A stretch of 6,231 bases of DNA from the NCBI GenBank assembly GCA_900555765.1, contig USMA01000062.1:1-6231 (forward strand), given 5' to 3'. Positions within the stretch are counted from its first letter, which is position 1; every line of letters starts with the position of its first letter. Of the stretch, positions 1-5,370 are shown piece by piece. Source of the stretch: an uncultured Collinsella sp. (lineage in GTDB: Bacteria > Actinomycetota > Coriobacteriia > Coriobacteriales > Coriobacteriaceae). Made by a program: the position numbers and the translations under genes. Below the pieces are notes generated by a model. The model was not told the DNA's origin. It worked only from the letters and a program-made list of their open reading frames with translations, and did not search any database.

Positions 1-110
1 GGTTCGCTAAAACTGCCTCTATGGTCACATTTTAACCACCGCAAGGCTCCCATGCGAAGGTGCCAGACAGCACAGCAATTCGTGTCCGCGCGAGGCTTTA
101 AACTAAATGC

Positions 111-116
111 GATAAA
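111..116 (+). promoter_or_regulatory. Possible extended -10 promoter element for the nuclease gene
   Basis: GATAAA matches four of six bases of the TATAAT consensus and is directly preceded by TGC, the extended -10 arrangement. No good -35 hexamer is visible 16-18 bases upstream. It would start a transcript near 122-124, leaving a leader of about 25 bases before the GTG at 149. A second A/T-rich candidate, TAAACT at 99-104, lies just upstream. Weak evidence, from position and composition only. Confidence 0.22.
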
Positions 117-130
117 GATGCATTCCACAA

Positions 131-138
131 GAGGAAAG
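131..138 (+). promoter_or_regulatory. Ribosome binding site of the nuclease gene
   Basis: GAGGAAAG is the only purine-rich Shine-Dalgarno-like stretch before the nuclease gene. It ends 10 bases before the GTG at 149 and 13 before the ATG at 152. The shorter spacing favours the GTG, but the two possible starts differ by only one residue. Confidence 0.5.
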
Positions 139-148
139 TGGGGCGACA

Positions 149-1201
149 GTGATGGGCGAACTGGTAAACCGTGGAGAATCGGCAATCGTACCCGAAGGTT
201 TTTACAAGCAGGTCTCCTCGATTCTCAACGCCGCTCGCGACAAGGCCTATACCGCCGTTAACTTTGCGATGGTTGAGTCATATTGGGAGTTCGGCAAGAG
301 TATTGTTGATGAACAGGGCGGAGAGGAGCGCGCCAAGTATGGCGAGGCGCTGCTCAAGGCCCTCGCAATCAGACTTACCAAGGATTTTGGTAAAGGTTTT
401 GAAGCAAGAGAGCTGCGTAAAATGCGTCAGTTCTATCTTGCATTTCCAATTCGGGACTCACTGCGTCCCGAATTGAGTTGGACACATTATCGCAGGTTAA
501 TACGCATTCCCGACCCCGAAGCTCGCGCCTGGTACATGAACGAATGCGCCGACTCTCGCTGGAGCACGCGCCAGCTCGAACGCCAAATCAATACCATGTT
601 TCGCGAGCGCCTTCTTGCCAGCAAGGACAAAGAGGCCGTCGCTCAGGAAATCCAAAAGCGCGCGACGGCTCGTCGCCCCGAGGACATTATCCGCGACCCA
701 TATGTGCTGGAATTTTTAGGTTTCTCGGACGACGCTGCGTTTCGCGAGAGCGATCTAGAGCAAGCGCTCATCACGCATCTTCAGAAGTTCCTGCTGGAGC
801 TTGGCCGTGGCTTCGCTTTCGAGGCGCGCCAAAAGCGCATCACCTTTGATGGGCGCCATTTCTATATTGACCTTGTTTTTTACAACTATCTGATGCGCTG
901 CTTCGTGCTCATCGACCTTAAGACCGATGACCTTACGCATCAGGACCTGGGCCAGATGCAAATGTATGTGAACTACTACACGCGCGAGCTCATGAACGAA
1001 GGCGACAATCCGCCCATAGGCATCGTGCTCTGCGCGGACAAAAGCGATTCGATCGTCGAGTACACGCTGCCCGAAGACAACGACCAAGTGTTTGCCGCCA
1101 AATACCTGCCATATCTTCCAAGCAAGGAAGAGCTGGCGCGCGAGCTGAGTGCCGAGTACCGCGCCATCAACGAAGCGACTAATGGCGAAACGCAAGGGTA
1201 G
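149..1201 (+). CDS. YhcG/DUF1016-family PDDEXK nuclease
   Basis: This 350-residue protein belongs to the YhcG (DUF1016) family: an N-terminal helical DUF1016_N domain (about residues 15-170) followed by a PDDEXK-superfamily nuclease domain (about 180-335). In the first half I recognise the family stretches around Y45-W46, Y64-G65, R90-K91-M92 and W111-T112-H113-Y114, plus STRQLERQI at 139-147. In the nuclease half the likely metal-binding core is D241 (FYIDLVFYN) and the D256-L-K258 motif, followed by the Q269 region (GQMQMYVNYY) and PPIGIVLCADK at 288-298. All expected catalytic positions and both domains are present at typical full length, so it appears intact. Family members cleave nucleic acid and are often found next to restriction-modification or defence genes; the exact substrate is unsettled. 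Here it stands alone, with no methylase, specificity or restriction subunit nearby. The 5' third looks less G/C-rich than the neighbours, consistent with horizontal acquisition. The start is the GTG at 149, followed at once by an ATG at 152. Confidence 0.93.
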   Translation: MMGELVNRGESAIVPEGFYKQVSSILNAARDKAYTAVNFAMVESYWEFGKSIVDEQGGEERAKYGEALLKALAIRLTKDFGKGFEARELRKMRQFYLAFPIRDSLRPELSWTHYRRLIRIPDPEARAWYMNECADSRWSTRQLERQINTMFRERLLASKDKEAVAQEIQKRATARRPEDIIRDPYVLEFLGFSDDAAFRESDLEQALITHLQKFLLELGRGFAFEARQKRITFDGRHFYIDLVFYNYLMRCFVLIDLKTDDLTHQDLGQMQMYVNYYTRELMNEGDNPPIGIVLCADKSDSIVEYTLPEDNDQVFAAKYLPYLPSKEELARELSAEYRAINEATNGETQG

Positions 1202-1207
1202 CAGCAC

Positions 1208-1356
1208 ATTGCGACCGAAACCACCGCAGCCGTCGCAGGCGCACTCGCGGTTGCGACGCACGCTACGAAACAATACCGGTCATGGACGCCGGCAACGACA
1301 TTCCAACCGTGGCTGGCGAGCGTGACCTGACAGGCAAAGACGCGGCCTTCGTCTGA
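1208..1356 (+). pseudogene. Possible frameshifted C-terminal remnant of an unknown gene
   Basis: Two adjoining stretches in different frames read like real protein. From 1208 to about 1273, in the same frame as the nuclease and straight after its TAG, the translation is Ala/Thr-rich and helix-like (TETTAAVAGALAVATH). From 1264 to the TGA at 1354-1356, one frame over, it reads TIPVMDAGNDIPTVAGERD and then LTGKDAAFV, with strong G/C preference at third positions. Neither part has a convincing start codon with a ribosome binding site. A single indel near 1265-1275 would join them into one tail of roughly 50 residues, and the stop is followed 24 bases later by the hairpin at 1381-1406. I infer a gene tail left behind when its 5' part was lost, perhaps when the nuclease gene arrived. 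I do not recognise the parent protein; a chance open stretch remains possible. Confidence 0.35.
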
Positions 1357-1380
1357 TGTGGATCCATTGGTTGCCACAGA

Positions 1381-1406
1381 AAAGGGCCGGTTGCAGCCGG
1401 CCCTTT
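1381..1406. terminator. Bidirectional terminator hairpin
   Basis: A perfect 10-bp inverted repeat (AAAGGGCCGG paired with CCGGCCCTTT) surrounds the 6-base loop TTGCAG. On the + strand the stem ends in only three T residues; on the - strand it runs into TTTTCTG. Its place between + strand genes on the left and - strand genes on the right suits a shared terminator for convergent transcription. Confidence 0.72.
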
Positions 1407-1524
1407 AGACGATAGCACCTGCGTTGTCCGCGCTTCCAAAGTTGACCGACTGAGGAGCGGGTTCCGCGGCACACCTTGATTTTATCCGGTGGGGCGGCTC
1501 TTTTGCAGCCGTTCCGCCGTTTAT
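1405..1524 (-). pseudogene. Possible start-less C-terminal remnant on the - strand
   Basis: An open frame of 39 codons lies between a TAA (complement of 1525-1527) and its own TAA (complement of 1405-1407), which overlaps the base of the 1381-1406 hairpin. The last 19 residues, PAPQSVNFGSADNAGAIV preceded by Glu, look like an ordinary protein C-terminus with G/C-rich third positions, while the upstream part does not. There is no ATG, GTG or TTG in frame and no ribosome binding site. Stop codon and terminator abutting each other is what a real gene end looks like, so I infer a truncated remnant. The parent family is not recognised and chance is a real alternative. Confidence 0.28.
1487..1519 (+). 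terminator. Rho-independent terminator with T-rich tail, + strand
   Basis: Bases 1487-1499 pair with 1507-1519 over 13 bp, including three G-U pairs that exist only in the + strand transcript, around the 7-base loop CTTTTGC. The stem is followed by TTTATTTATAT at 1520-1530. On the - strand those wobble pairs become A-C mismatches and the tail is lost, so the structure is polarised toward + strand RNA. It lies about 285 bases past the nuclease stop, beyond the first hairpin, and could be a second terminator or the end of a short + strand transcript. Confidence 0.55.
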
Positions 1525-1553
1525 TTATATCTGGCACCCTCAAACAATCAGAC

Positions 1554-1579
1554 GGCAGCCCGCACTCCTGAGAGCTGCC
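1554..1579 (-). terminator. Weak hairpin after the zinc-ribbon gene
   Basis: GGCAGC (1554-1559) pairs with GCTGCC (1574-1579) around a 14-base loop, 46 bases beyond the zinc-ribbon stop in its direction of transcription. On the - strand it is followed by GTCTGATTGTTTG, which is only loosely T-rich. It could slow or end transcription, with the stronger hairpin at 1381-1406 as the main stop. Confidence 0.25.
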
Positions 1580-1625
1580 CCGCACCCCCGGCCATCACCT
1601 TACGGCAACAACCAGCACCGCTCCC

Positions 1626-2963
1626 CTACTTCCCAAATAGCGCACCCAGCAGACCGCGACGTCTGGGCTTCTCCTCTCGGCAGGAGCCCTCGGCAACCGC
1701 TGCAACCTGGCGCGGTTGCTCGCCGCCTCCACGGCGCACGATCTGGTACAGGAAGGGAGATTTAACGTATTTGACCTCGATGGGCGTGGCGTGCACGGTG
1801 CTTTCGCTCGACAGCATCACGTTGGGATTGAGCGGTGCCACGATATGCGTTTCGCGCTTGTCGCTAAACACCACCGCGGCCGCGCGGCCCGTCTGACCGT
1901 TTACGGCAATGCGCACCTGCTCGCCATCGAGGCCGTCTGTCGCCGGACGATCGACAAAGTAGACCGGCACCATCACCAGGCCGTCCTTATGCTTGCGGGC
2001 CTTGCGCGCCCAGGTGCGGATGCTCTTTTTATTGAGCCCCAGTACAGCCTCGGCGTCGTTGCCCGCAACGTCGAGCGCCAACTTATCAATGACCACCTGG
2101 TCCTTGGTAGACGCATCGACGGAGACAACGCGGAAGTTGCCTTCCTGCATGGCGGGATCGAACGGCCCGACCTTGGCAAAGTCCCACGGCTCCAAAATGC
2201 CCATGAGGCGAACGTCCAGGTAGTTTGCCCTGGGGTATGCCCAGTCGAGCACCTCGTAGTACACCAGGGTTTCCTTGCTCAGGCCCTTGCCCGGGAAGCT
2301 CGCCATCATGCGCAGGTCCGCCAGCGCCATGGGGAAATAGAAGAACATCATGTCGTTTTGGATCGCATCTTCCACGTCGTGCCCGGCAAAGGCATCCGGG
2401 TACTGACGCACCAGCTGCAGCGCGTTGGCACGCGCCTGCTGCGGTGAGATTTCGCAGGGAATACCCTGCCCAGGTACATACTCCGCACCAACGCCCAAGG
2501 TCAGGCGCTTGCTAAACGTACCGGGCTTGAGCAGGTCGGCAATGCCGATCTTGTTGCCACAGGACGGGCACTCAAACACACGCTGCGTTGACTCGCCCTC
2601 AAAGGACGCTCCACAAAAGGGGCAAGGAATGCTCACATGCGTGGCCTCTTGAAACTCCTGCGCCGTGCCGCGATCCTCCCACAGCAGATGTTCCAGGACC
2701 GACTGATTGCGCCAGTACGAATTGAAGAAATACCAGTCCGGGTCCTCCGGGCGCTCGAGTTGCGACACATGCGTGAGCTTGAGCAGTCCATCCACTACCG
2801 TCAACGGCGTATGGCGAATGCCCAAAGCGCTCTTGGGCTCTCCGGCGTCCGCCTGCCACGGAATGACCGCACCGCAATAGGCGCACTCAAAGCTGCGCTT
2901 AGCCTGGTGCGAGTACATAGGGCCGCCGCAGTTTTGACATTTAATGGCAAACATCTCGTCCAT
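1626..2963 (-). CDS. Protein with two zinc ribbons, function unknown
   Basis: The protein has 445 residues. Two four-cysteine zinc ribbons are clear: C9-x2-C12 with C27-x2-C30, and C114-x2-C117 with C132-x2-C135; each CxxC is followed by Gly (CGG, CGA or CGN), typical of TFIIB-type or rubredoxin-like knuckles. Between them (about 45-110) lies a Trp/Tyr-rich segment (DWYFFNSYWRNQS). The long remainder (about 145-410) looks like a folded alpha/beta domain that I cannot name. The C-terminus is basic then hydrophobic (KPRRRGLLGALFGK), perhaps an amphipathic helix. No signal peptide or membrane span is seen, so the protein should be cytoplasmic. I chose the ATG at 2961-2963 because AAAGGAGGA sits 7 bases before it; an upstream ATG at 3012-3014 lacks such a site. 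The gene diverges from a CDF metal exporter, so a link to metal supply or sensing is possible, but this rests on context only. Such proteins are often annotated merely as zinc-ribbon containing. Confidence 0.85.
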   Translation of the reverse strand: MDEMFAIKCQNCGGPMYSHQAKRSFECAYCGAVIPWQADAGEPKSALGIRHTPLTVVDGLLKLTHVSQLERPEDPDWYFFNSYWRNQSVLEHLLWEDRGTAQEFQEATHVSIPCPFCGASFEGESTQRVFECPSCGNKIGIADLLKPGTFSKRLTLGVGAEYVPGQGIPCEISPQQARANALQLVRQYPDAFAGHDVEDAIQNDMMFFYFPMALADLRMMASFPGKGLSKETLVYYEVLDWAYPRANYLDVRLMGILEPWDFAKVGPFDPAMQEGNFRVVSVDASTKDQVVIDKLALDVAGNDAEAVLGLNKKSIRTWARKARKHKDGLVMVPVYFVDRPATDGLDGEQVRIAVNGQTGRAAAVVFSDKRETHIVAPLNPNVMLSSESTVHATPIEVKYVKSPFLYQIVRRGGGEQPRQVAAVAEGSCREEKPRRRGLLGALFGK

Positions 2964-2970
2964 GGAAACG

Positions 2971-2979
2971 TCCTCCTTT
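2971..2979 (-). promoter_or_regulatory. Strong ribosome binding site that sets the zinc-ribbon start
   Basis: On the - strand AAAGGAGGA is a near-perfect Shine-Dalgarno sequence, ending 7 bases before the ATG at 2961-2963. It decides that start over the in-frame ATG 17 codons upstream. Confidence 0.85.
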
Positions 2980-2991
2980 GCACAGGGACTG

Positions 2992-3010
2992 TCGACATTA
3001 AGTATGTCGA
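2992..3010. promoter_or_regulatory. 19-bp dyad, candidate operator
   Basis: TCGACAT and ATGTCGA form a perfect 7-bp inverted repeat around TAAGT. It lies 28 bases before the zinc-ribbon start, and its - strand contains CATACTTAAT, which includes a weak -10-like hexamer (CATACT). A repressor bound here could block transcription of the zinc-ribbon gene and possibly affect the divergent exporter. The match is seen directly; the operator role is inferred, and no known regulator motif was recognised. Confidence 0.33.
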
Positions 3011-3036
3011 GCAAACAGGCACATGCCCATACCCAT

Positions 3037-3055
3037 GTGGCCCAAAATGGACCAC
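3037..3055. promoter_or_regulatory. Second 19-bp imperfect dyad in the divergent region
   Basis: GTGGcCC and GGaCCAC flank AAAAT, giving 7-bp arms with one mismatch. The 7-5-7 geometry equals that of the dyad at 2992-3010, 45 bases away, but the arm sequences differ. It may be another protein site or a chance structure in G/C-rich DNA. Confidence 0.2.
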
Positions 3056-3168
3056 CCAGGCAGACGAGAAGGCTCGCTCGTTAGCGCCGACAGACTATTG
3101 CTGCATTTTCTGAGCATCGGTGCACGGCGCCCCCGCGCGAGCTACACTATCCCCTTAAACATGATTGT

Positions 3169-3173
3169 GAGGA
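3169..3173 (+). promoter_or_regulatory. Ribosome binding site that sets the exporter start
   Basis: GAGGA lies 8 bases before the ATG at 3182. The in-frame ATG at 3161 has only a pyrimidine-rich CTATCCCC stretch upstream, so the later ATG is preferred. Confidence 0.6.
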
Positions 3174-3181
3174 CGACCGCT

Positions 3182-4363
3182 ATGCTATTTGTAAATCGGC
3201 TGGTACATACGCTTGTTCCCGGCAGCGAGGGCAAGCCGGTCGATGCATCTTGCCGCACCAACGCGGGTTTTGCCGCAAGCCTCATCTGCATTGGCCTCAA
3301 CATCACTCTGTGCCTGGCCAAGGGCATCGCGGGCCTGCTCGCCGGCTCCGTCTCCCTCATCGCCGACGCTTTCAACAACCTCTCCGATGCCTCGAGCAAC
3401 ATTGTGAGCCTGCTCGGTTTCCGCCTTGCCAGCCGCCCGGCAGACGAGGGCCACCCTTACGGCCACGGCCGCTACGAGTACCTGGCCGGTCTGTTTGTCG
3501 CCGTCCTGGTTTGCGCCGTCGGCATCAACCTGATTCTCGAGTCGGTCACCAAGATCATCAAGCCCTCGCCCACCGCTTACACGTTTATTTCCCTTGCGGC
3601 ACTGGCTACGTCCATGCTCGTCAAATTCTGGATGGCCGCGTTCAACCGCGCACTGGGTAACCGCATCGATTCCGAGACGCTTATCGCCACGGCGCAGGAT
3701 TCCAAAAACGACGTCATTGCCTCGGCCTCGGTCCTGGCCGCAGCGCTTATTTCGCAGACGACCGGCTTTGACCTCGATGGCTGGGCAGGCCTTGGCGTGG
3801 GCATCTTCATCTGCATCAGCGGCATGGGCCTGGTGCGCGACGCCATCAGCCCGCTGTTGGGGCAAGCGCCAGACCCCAAGCTCGTCCAGGCAATCCGCGA
3901 CAAGATCATGTCCTATCCGCAGGTCTTGGGCACACACGACCTCATGGTGCACGACTACGGCCCCGGTCGTCAGTTTGCTAGCGCCCACGTGGAGATGCCC
4001 GGCGAGGGCGACGCATTTGAGCACCACGAGATTCTGGACACCATCGAGCATGACATCAAGCGCCAGATGGGCATCGATATCACGCTGCACTGCGACCCCA
4101 TCGCCACCACTGGCGACGACCTGCGCGGCTGGGTCAAGCGCGGCGTCATGCAGATCGATCCCGCGCTCTCCATCCACGACCTGCACGAGCACGACGGGTT
4201 CGTTTCGTTTGACCTTGTGCGTCCCGACGGCTTTGACATATCCGACGAAGAGCTGCTGGAGCTCGTCACGCGCATCGTGCACGAGCGCCGGCCCGATGCC
4301 TCATGCGTCGTTACGTTTGACTCGGGCTTTAGCTCGCCCGACCGTCCGGCCGAGCAGCTGTAG
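3182..4363 (+). CDS. Cation diffusion facilitator (CDF) metal exporter
   Basis: This 393-residue inner-membrane transporter belongs to the CDF family, which exports divalent metals such as Zn, Mn, Fe or Cd in exchange for protons. Six membrane spans fit at about 30-52, 56-80, 100-120, 132-154, 178-194 and 200-218. The transport site in spans 2 and 5 reads N65-x3-D69 and D173-x3-D177, where the E. coli zinc exporter YiiP has D-x3-D and H-x3-D. Lack of the span-5 His argues against a simple zinc exporter; the N/D plus D/D set resembles manganese-type CDFs, so Mn is a plausible but unproven substrate. The loop motif HPYGHGRYEY (91-100) is typical. The cytoplasmic dimer domain (about 225-308) ends in H303-C-D305, a usual metal-binding spot. 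An extra 80 residues (about 312-393) form what looks like a second beta-alpha-beta domain beyond the usual 300-residue core, known in a longer CDF subgroup. It diverges from the zinc-ribbon gene and converges on the PASTA-like gene 12 bases away. Confidence 0.93.
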   Translation: MLFVNRLVHTLVPGSEGKPVDASCRTNAGFAASLICIGLNITLCLAKGIAGLLAGSVSLIADAFNNLSDASSNIVSLLGFRLASRPADEGHPYGHGRYEYLAGLFVAVLVCAVGINLILESVTKIIKPSPTAYTFISLAALATSMLVKFWMAAFNRALGNRIDSETLIATAQDSKNDVIASASVLAAALISQTTGFDLDGWAGLGVGIFICISGMGLVRDAISPLLGQAPDPKLVQAIRDKIMSYPQVLGTHDLMVHDYGPGRQFASAHVEMPGEGDAFEHHEILDTIEHDIKRQMGIDITLHCDPIATTGDDLRGWVKRGVMQIDPALSIHDLHEHDGFVSFDLVRPDGFDISDEELLELVTRIVHERRPDASCVVTFDSGFSSPDRPAEQL

Positions 4364-4377
4364 TCTGCTTAACAGCT
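4356..4377. terminator. Weak dyad across both convergent stop codons
   Basis: AGCTGT (4356-4361) and ACAGCT (4372-4377) form a 6-bp stem with a 10-base loop that spans the exporter stop (TAG at 4361-4363) and reaches the stop of the convergent gene (complement of 4376-4378). There is no T-run of note on either strand. It is the only candidate for ending transcription between these tightly packed genes. Confidence 0.22.
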
Positions 4378-5362
4378 AGTTTCCCTGCGCGCCCGAGATG
4401 CCGTTTTGCAGCGCGTCCCAGGCATTGGTAGCCATATCGCCCAGATTCTGAGCAGTATCACCCAGGTTTTGTGCCGTATCGCCCAGCTCTAGCGCCTTAT
4501 CTCCCAACTCCTGCGCCTTGTTGCTCAAGTCCTCCAGCGTATTGGAGCTCGAGCTGTCGGTACCGCTTTGGCCGCCGGACGAGTTGCCATAGCTGTTCTT
4601 GTGCGTGAGCTGAATCTCCAGGTTGCCGTTGTCGTTATAGTAGGCATTCGTAACAACCCAGTTGGAATCGATGACGGGCGTTGAGCCATCGTCGGTCAGG
4701 ATCACGGCGTTCGAAAGGTCGGCTCCGCGCGACTTGAGGAGCTTCTTGGCGTTGGACCAGTACTGTCCCGGGATATCGCTCAGGTCGACGGCAGCAGACT
4801 GGGTGGTCTCGGCCTGCTCGGTCGTGGCATCGGTCGTGGCGCCCCGCTTGTTGAGCATGCCCGACACGATGGCGAACACGACCGACAAGGCAAAGAAGAT
4901 CGCCAGCACAATCAGGATTTTCTTGATCACGCTCGACGAACGCGATGGCTTCTTCTCCTCGTCCTCGCCATATTGCGGAATCGACTTGGGGTACTCGCGA
5001 TACGGCTCGCGCGACTCGTAGCGAGGCTGCGCCGTGCGAGGCATATACGTCGTCTGCTGAGGCTGCGGAATGGGATTTTGCGGCAGGTCATCATAGGAAT
5101 TCGGCGTCGAGGCAGCATAAGAATCCTGCGGCGCGTAATCAAACGGGTCCGGAGCTGCGTTGCCATAGGGGCCTTGCGAAGATGCAGCGTAAGAATCCTG
5201 CGCCGAGTCGCCATAGCCCATAACTCGCGTGGGCTCGGCAGAAGGCTGCGTCGCGGCGGGGTCGGCATAACCGGGGTTGGGAACAACGTGGGTCGCATCG
5301 GCGCTACCGCCAGCCTGTGCGGAATCATATCCGCCCATCACGGTTGTCTTGTCCTGATCCAT
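4376..5362 (-). CDS. Single-pass membrane protein with PASTA-like domain and heptad-repeat tail
   Basis: The protein has 328 residues and four regions. Residues 1-140 are low-complexity, rich in Tyr, Pro, Gln, Ser and Asp, with DSYAAS twice (56-61, 80-85) and three T-x-V-M/V motifs (T7, T25, T45). A basic stretch (K137-K138, K147-K148) precedes one membrane span at about 149-170, so the N-terminus should face the cytoplasm. Residues 195-255 look like a single PASTA-like domain (a helix around WSNAKKLLKSRG, then beta strands ending LEIQLTH), of the kind found outside penicillin-binding proteins and PknB-type kinases. After a Ser/Gly linker, residues 283-317 form heptads (AQNLGDT type) that should make a helix. 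No kinase or transpeptidase domain is present. The start is ATG at 5360-5362, with AAAGGA 8 bases upstream. I infer an envelope-associated protein, perhaps sensing cell-wall fragments or regulated by Ser/Thr phosphorylation; the family is not otherwise recognised. Confidence 0.85.
   Translation of the reverse strand: MDQDKTTVMGGYDSAQAGGSADATHVVPNPGYADPAATQPSAEPTRVMGYGDSAQDSYAASSQGPYGNAAPDPFDYAPQDSYAASTPNSYDDLPQNPIPQPQQTTYMPRTAQPRYESREPYREYPKSIPQYGEDEEKKPSRSSSVIKKILIVLAIFFALSVVFAIVSGMLNKRGATTDATTEQAETTQSAAVDLSDIPGQYWSNAKKLLKSRGADLSNAVILTDDGSTPVIDSNWVVTNAYYNDNGNLEIQLTHKNSYGNSSGGQSGTDSSSSNTLEDLSNKAQELGDKALELGDTAQNLGDTAQNLGDMATNAWDALQNGISGAQGN
4412..4516 (-). repeat. 21-bp tandem repeat encoding heptads
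   Basis: Four units of 21 bases (4433-4516) plus a degenerate fifth (4412-4432) encode AQELGDK, ALELGDT, AQNLGDT, AQNLGDM and ATNAWDA near the C-terminus of the PASTA-like membrane protein. The + strand shows the recurring core ATCxCCCA. Units differ mainly at third positions and a few residues, so the array is old enough to have diverged while keeping Leu-Gly-Asp. Unit number may vary between strains. Confidence 0.85.
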
Positions 5363-5370
5363 GCAACGAT

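Larger units (their letters stand above)
1202..1625. other. 424-base intergenic stretch with gene debris and hairpins
   Basis: There is no intact gene between the nuclease stop and the stop of the zinc-ribbon gene. The stretch holds a protein-like tail on the + strand ending at 1356, a second one on the - strand ending at 1405, a perfect 10-bp hairpin between them (1381-1406), a long G/C-rich hairpin with a T-rich tail (1487-1519), and a weaker dyad (1554-1579) just past the zinc-ribbon gene. I checked for a tRNA and found no cloverleaf or paired acceptor stem. No insertion-sequence ends or target duplications were recognised. Confidence 0.6.

Noticed and set aside
52..261. Short + strand open frame overlapping the nuclease start
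   Set aside because: It runs in another frame into the nuclease gene, is Arg/Gln-rich, and has no start signal.
1182..1330. Small Arg/Pro-rich open frame starting at ATG 1182 and overlapping the nuclease end
   Set aside because: No ribosome binding site, and the biased composition is what a shifted reading of G/C-rich DNA yields; the neighbouring frames look more protein-like.
1440..1530. tRNA-like or riboswitch-like structure
   Set aside because: GGTTCC resembles a T-arm, but no matching arms or 7-bp acceptor stem could be paired on either strand; only the terminator hairpin is supported.
1716..2447. 243-codon open frame on the + strand within the zinc-ribbon gene
   Set aside because: It is His/Arg/Val-rich, lacks a ribosome binding site, and lies opposite a gene with well-formed zinc ribbons and a strong start signal.
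2964..3014. Start of the zinc-ribbon protein at 3014
   Set aside because: The added 17 residues precede a strong Shine-Dalgarno sequence placed correctly for the ATG at 2961-2963, and the dyad at 2992-3010 would fall inside the coding region.
3023..3181. N-terminal extension of the exporter by 53 residues
   Set aside because: The extension is not CDF-like, it would use up most of the divergent control region, and GAGGA before the ATG at 3182 gives a better start.
3185..4282. 365-codon open frame on the - strand across the exporter gene
   Set aside because: It is the mirror of a clear CDF transporter with family motifs, and its translation is Asp/Val/Gln/His-rich with no recognisable domain. 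Long antisense frames are common in G/C-rich DNA.
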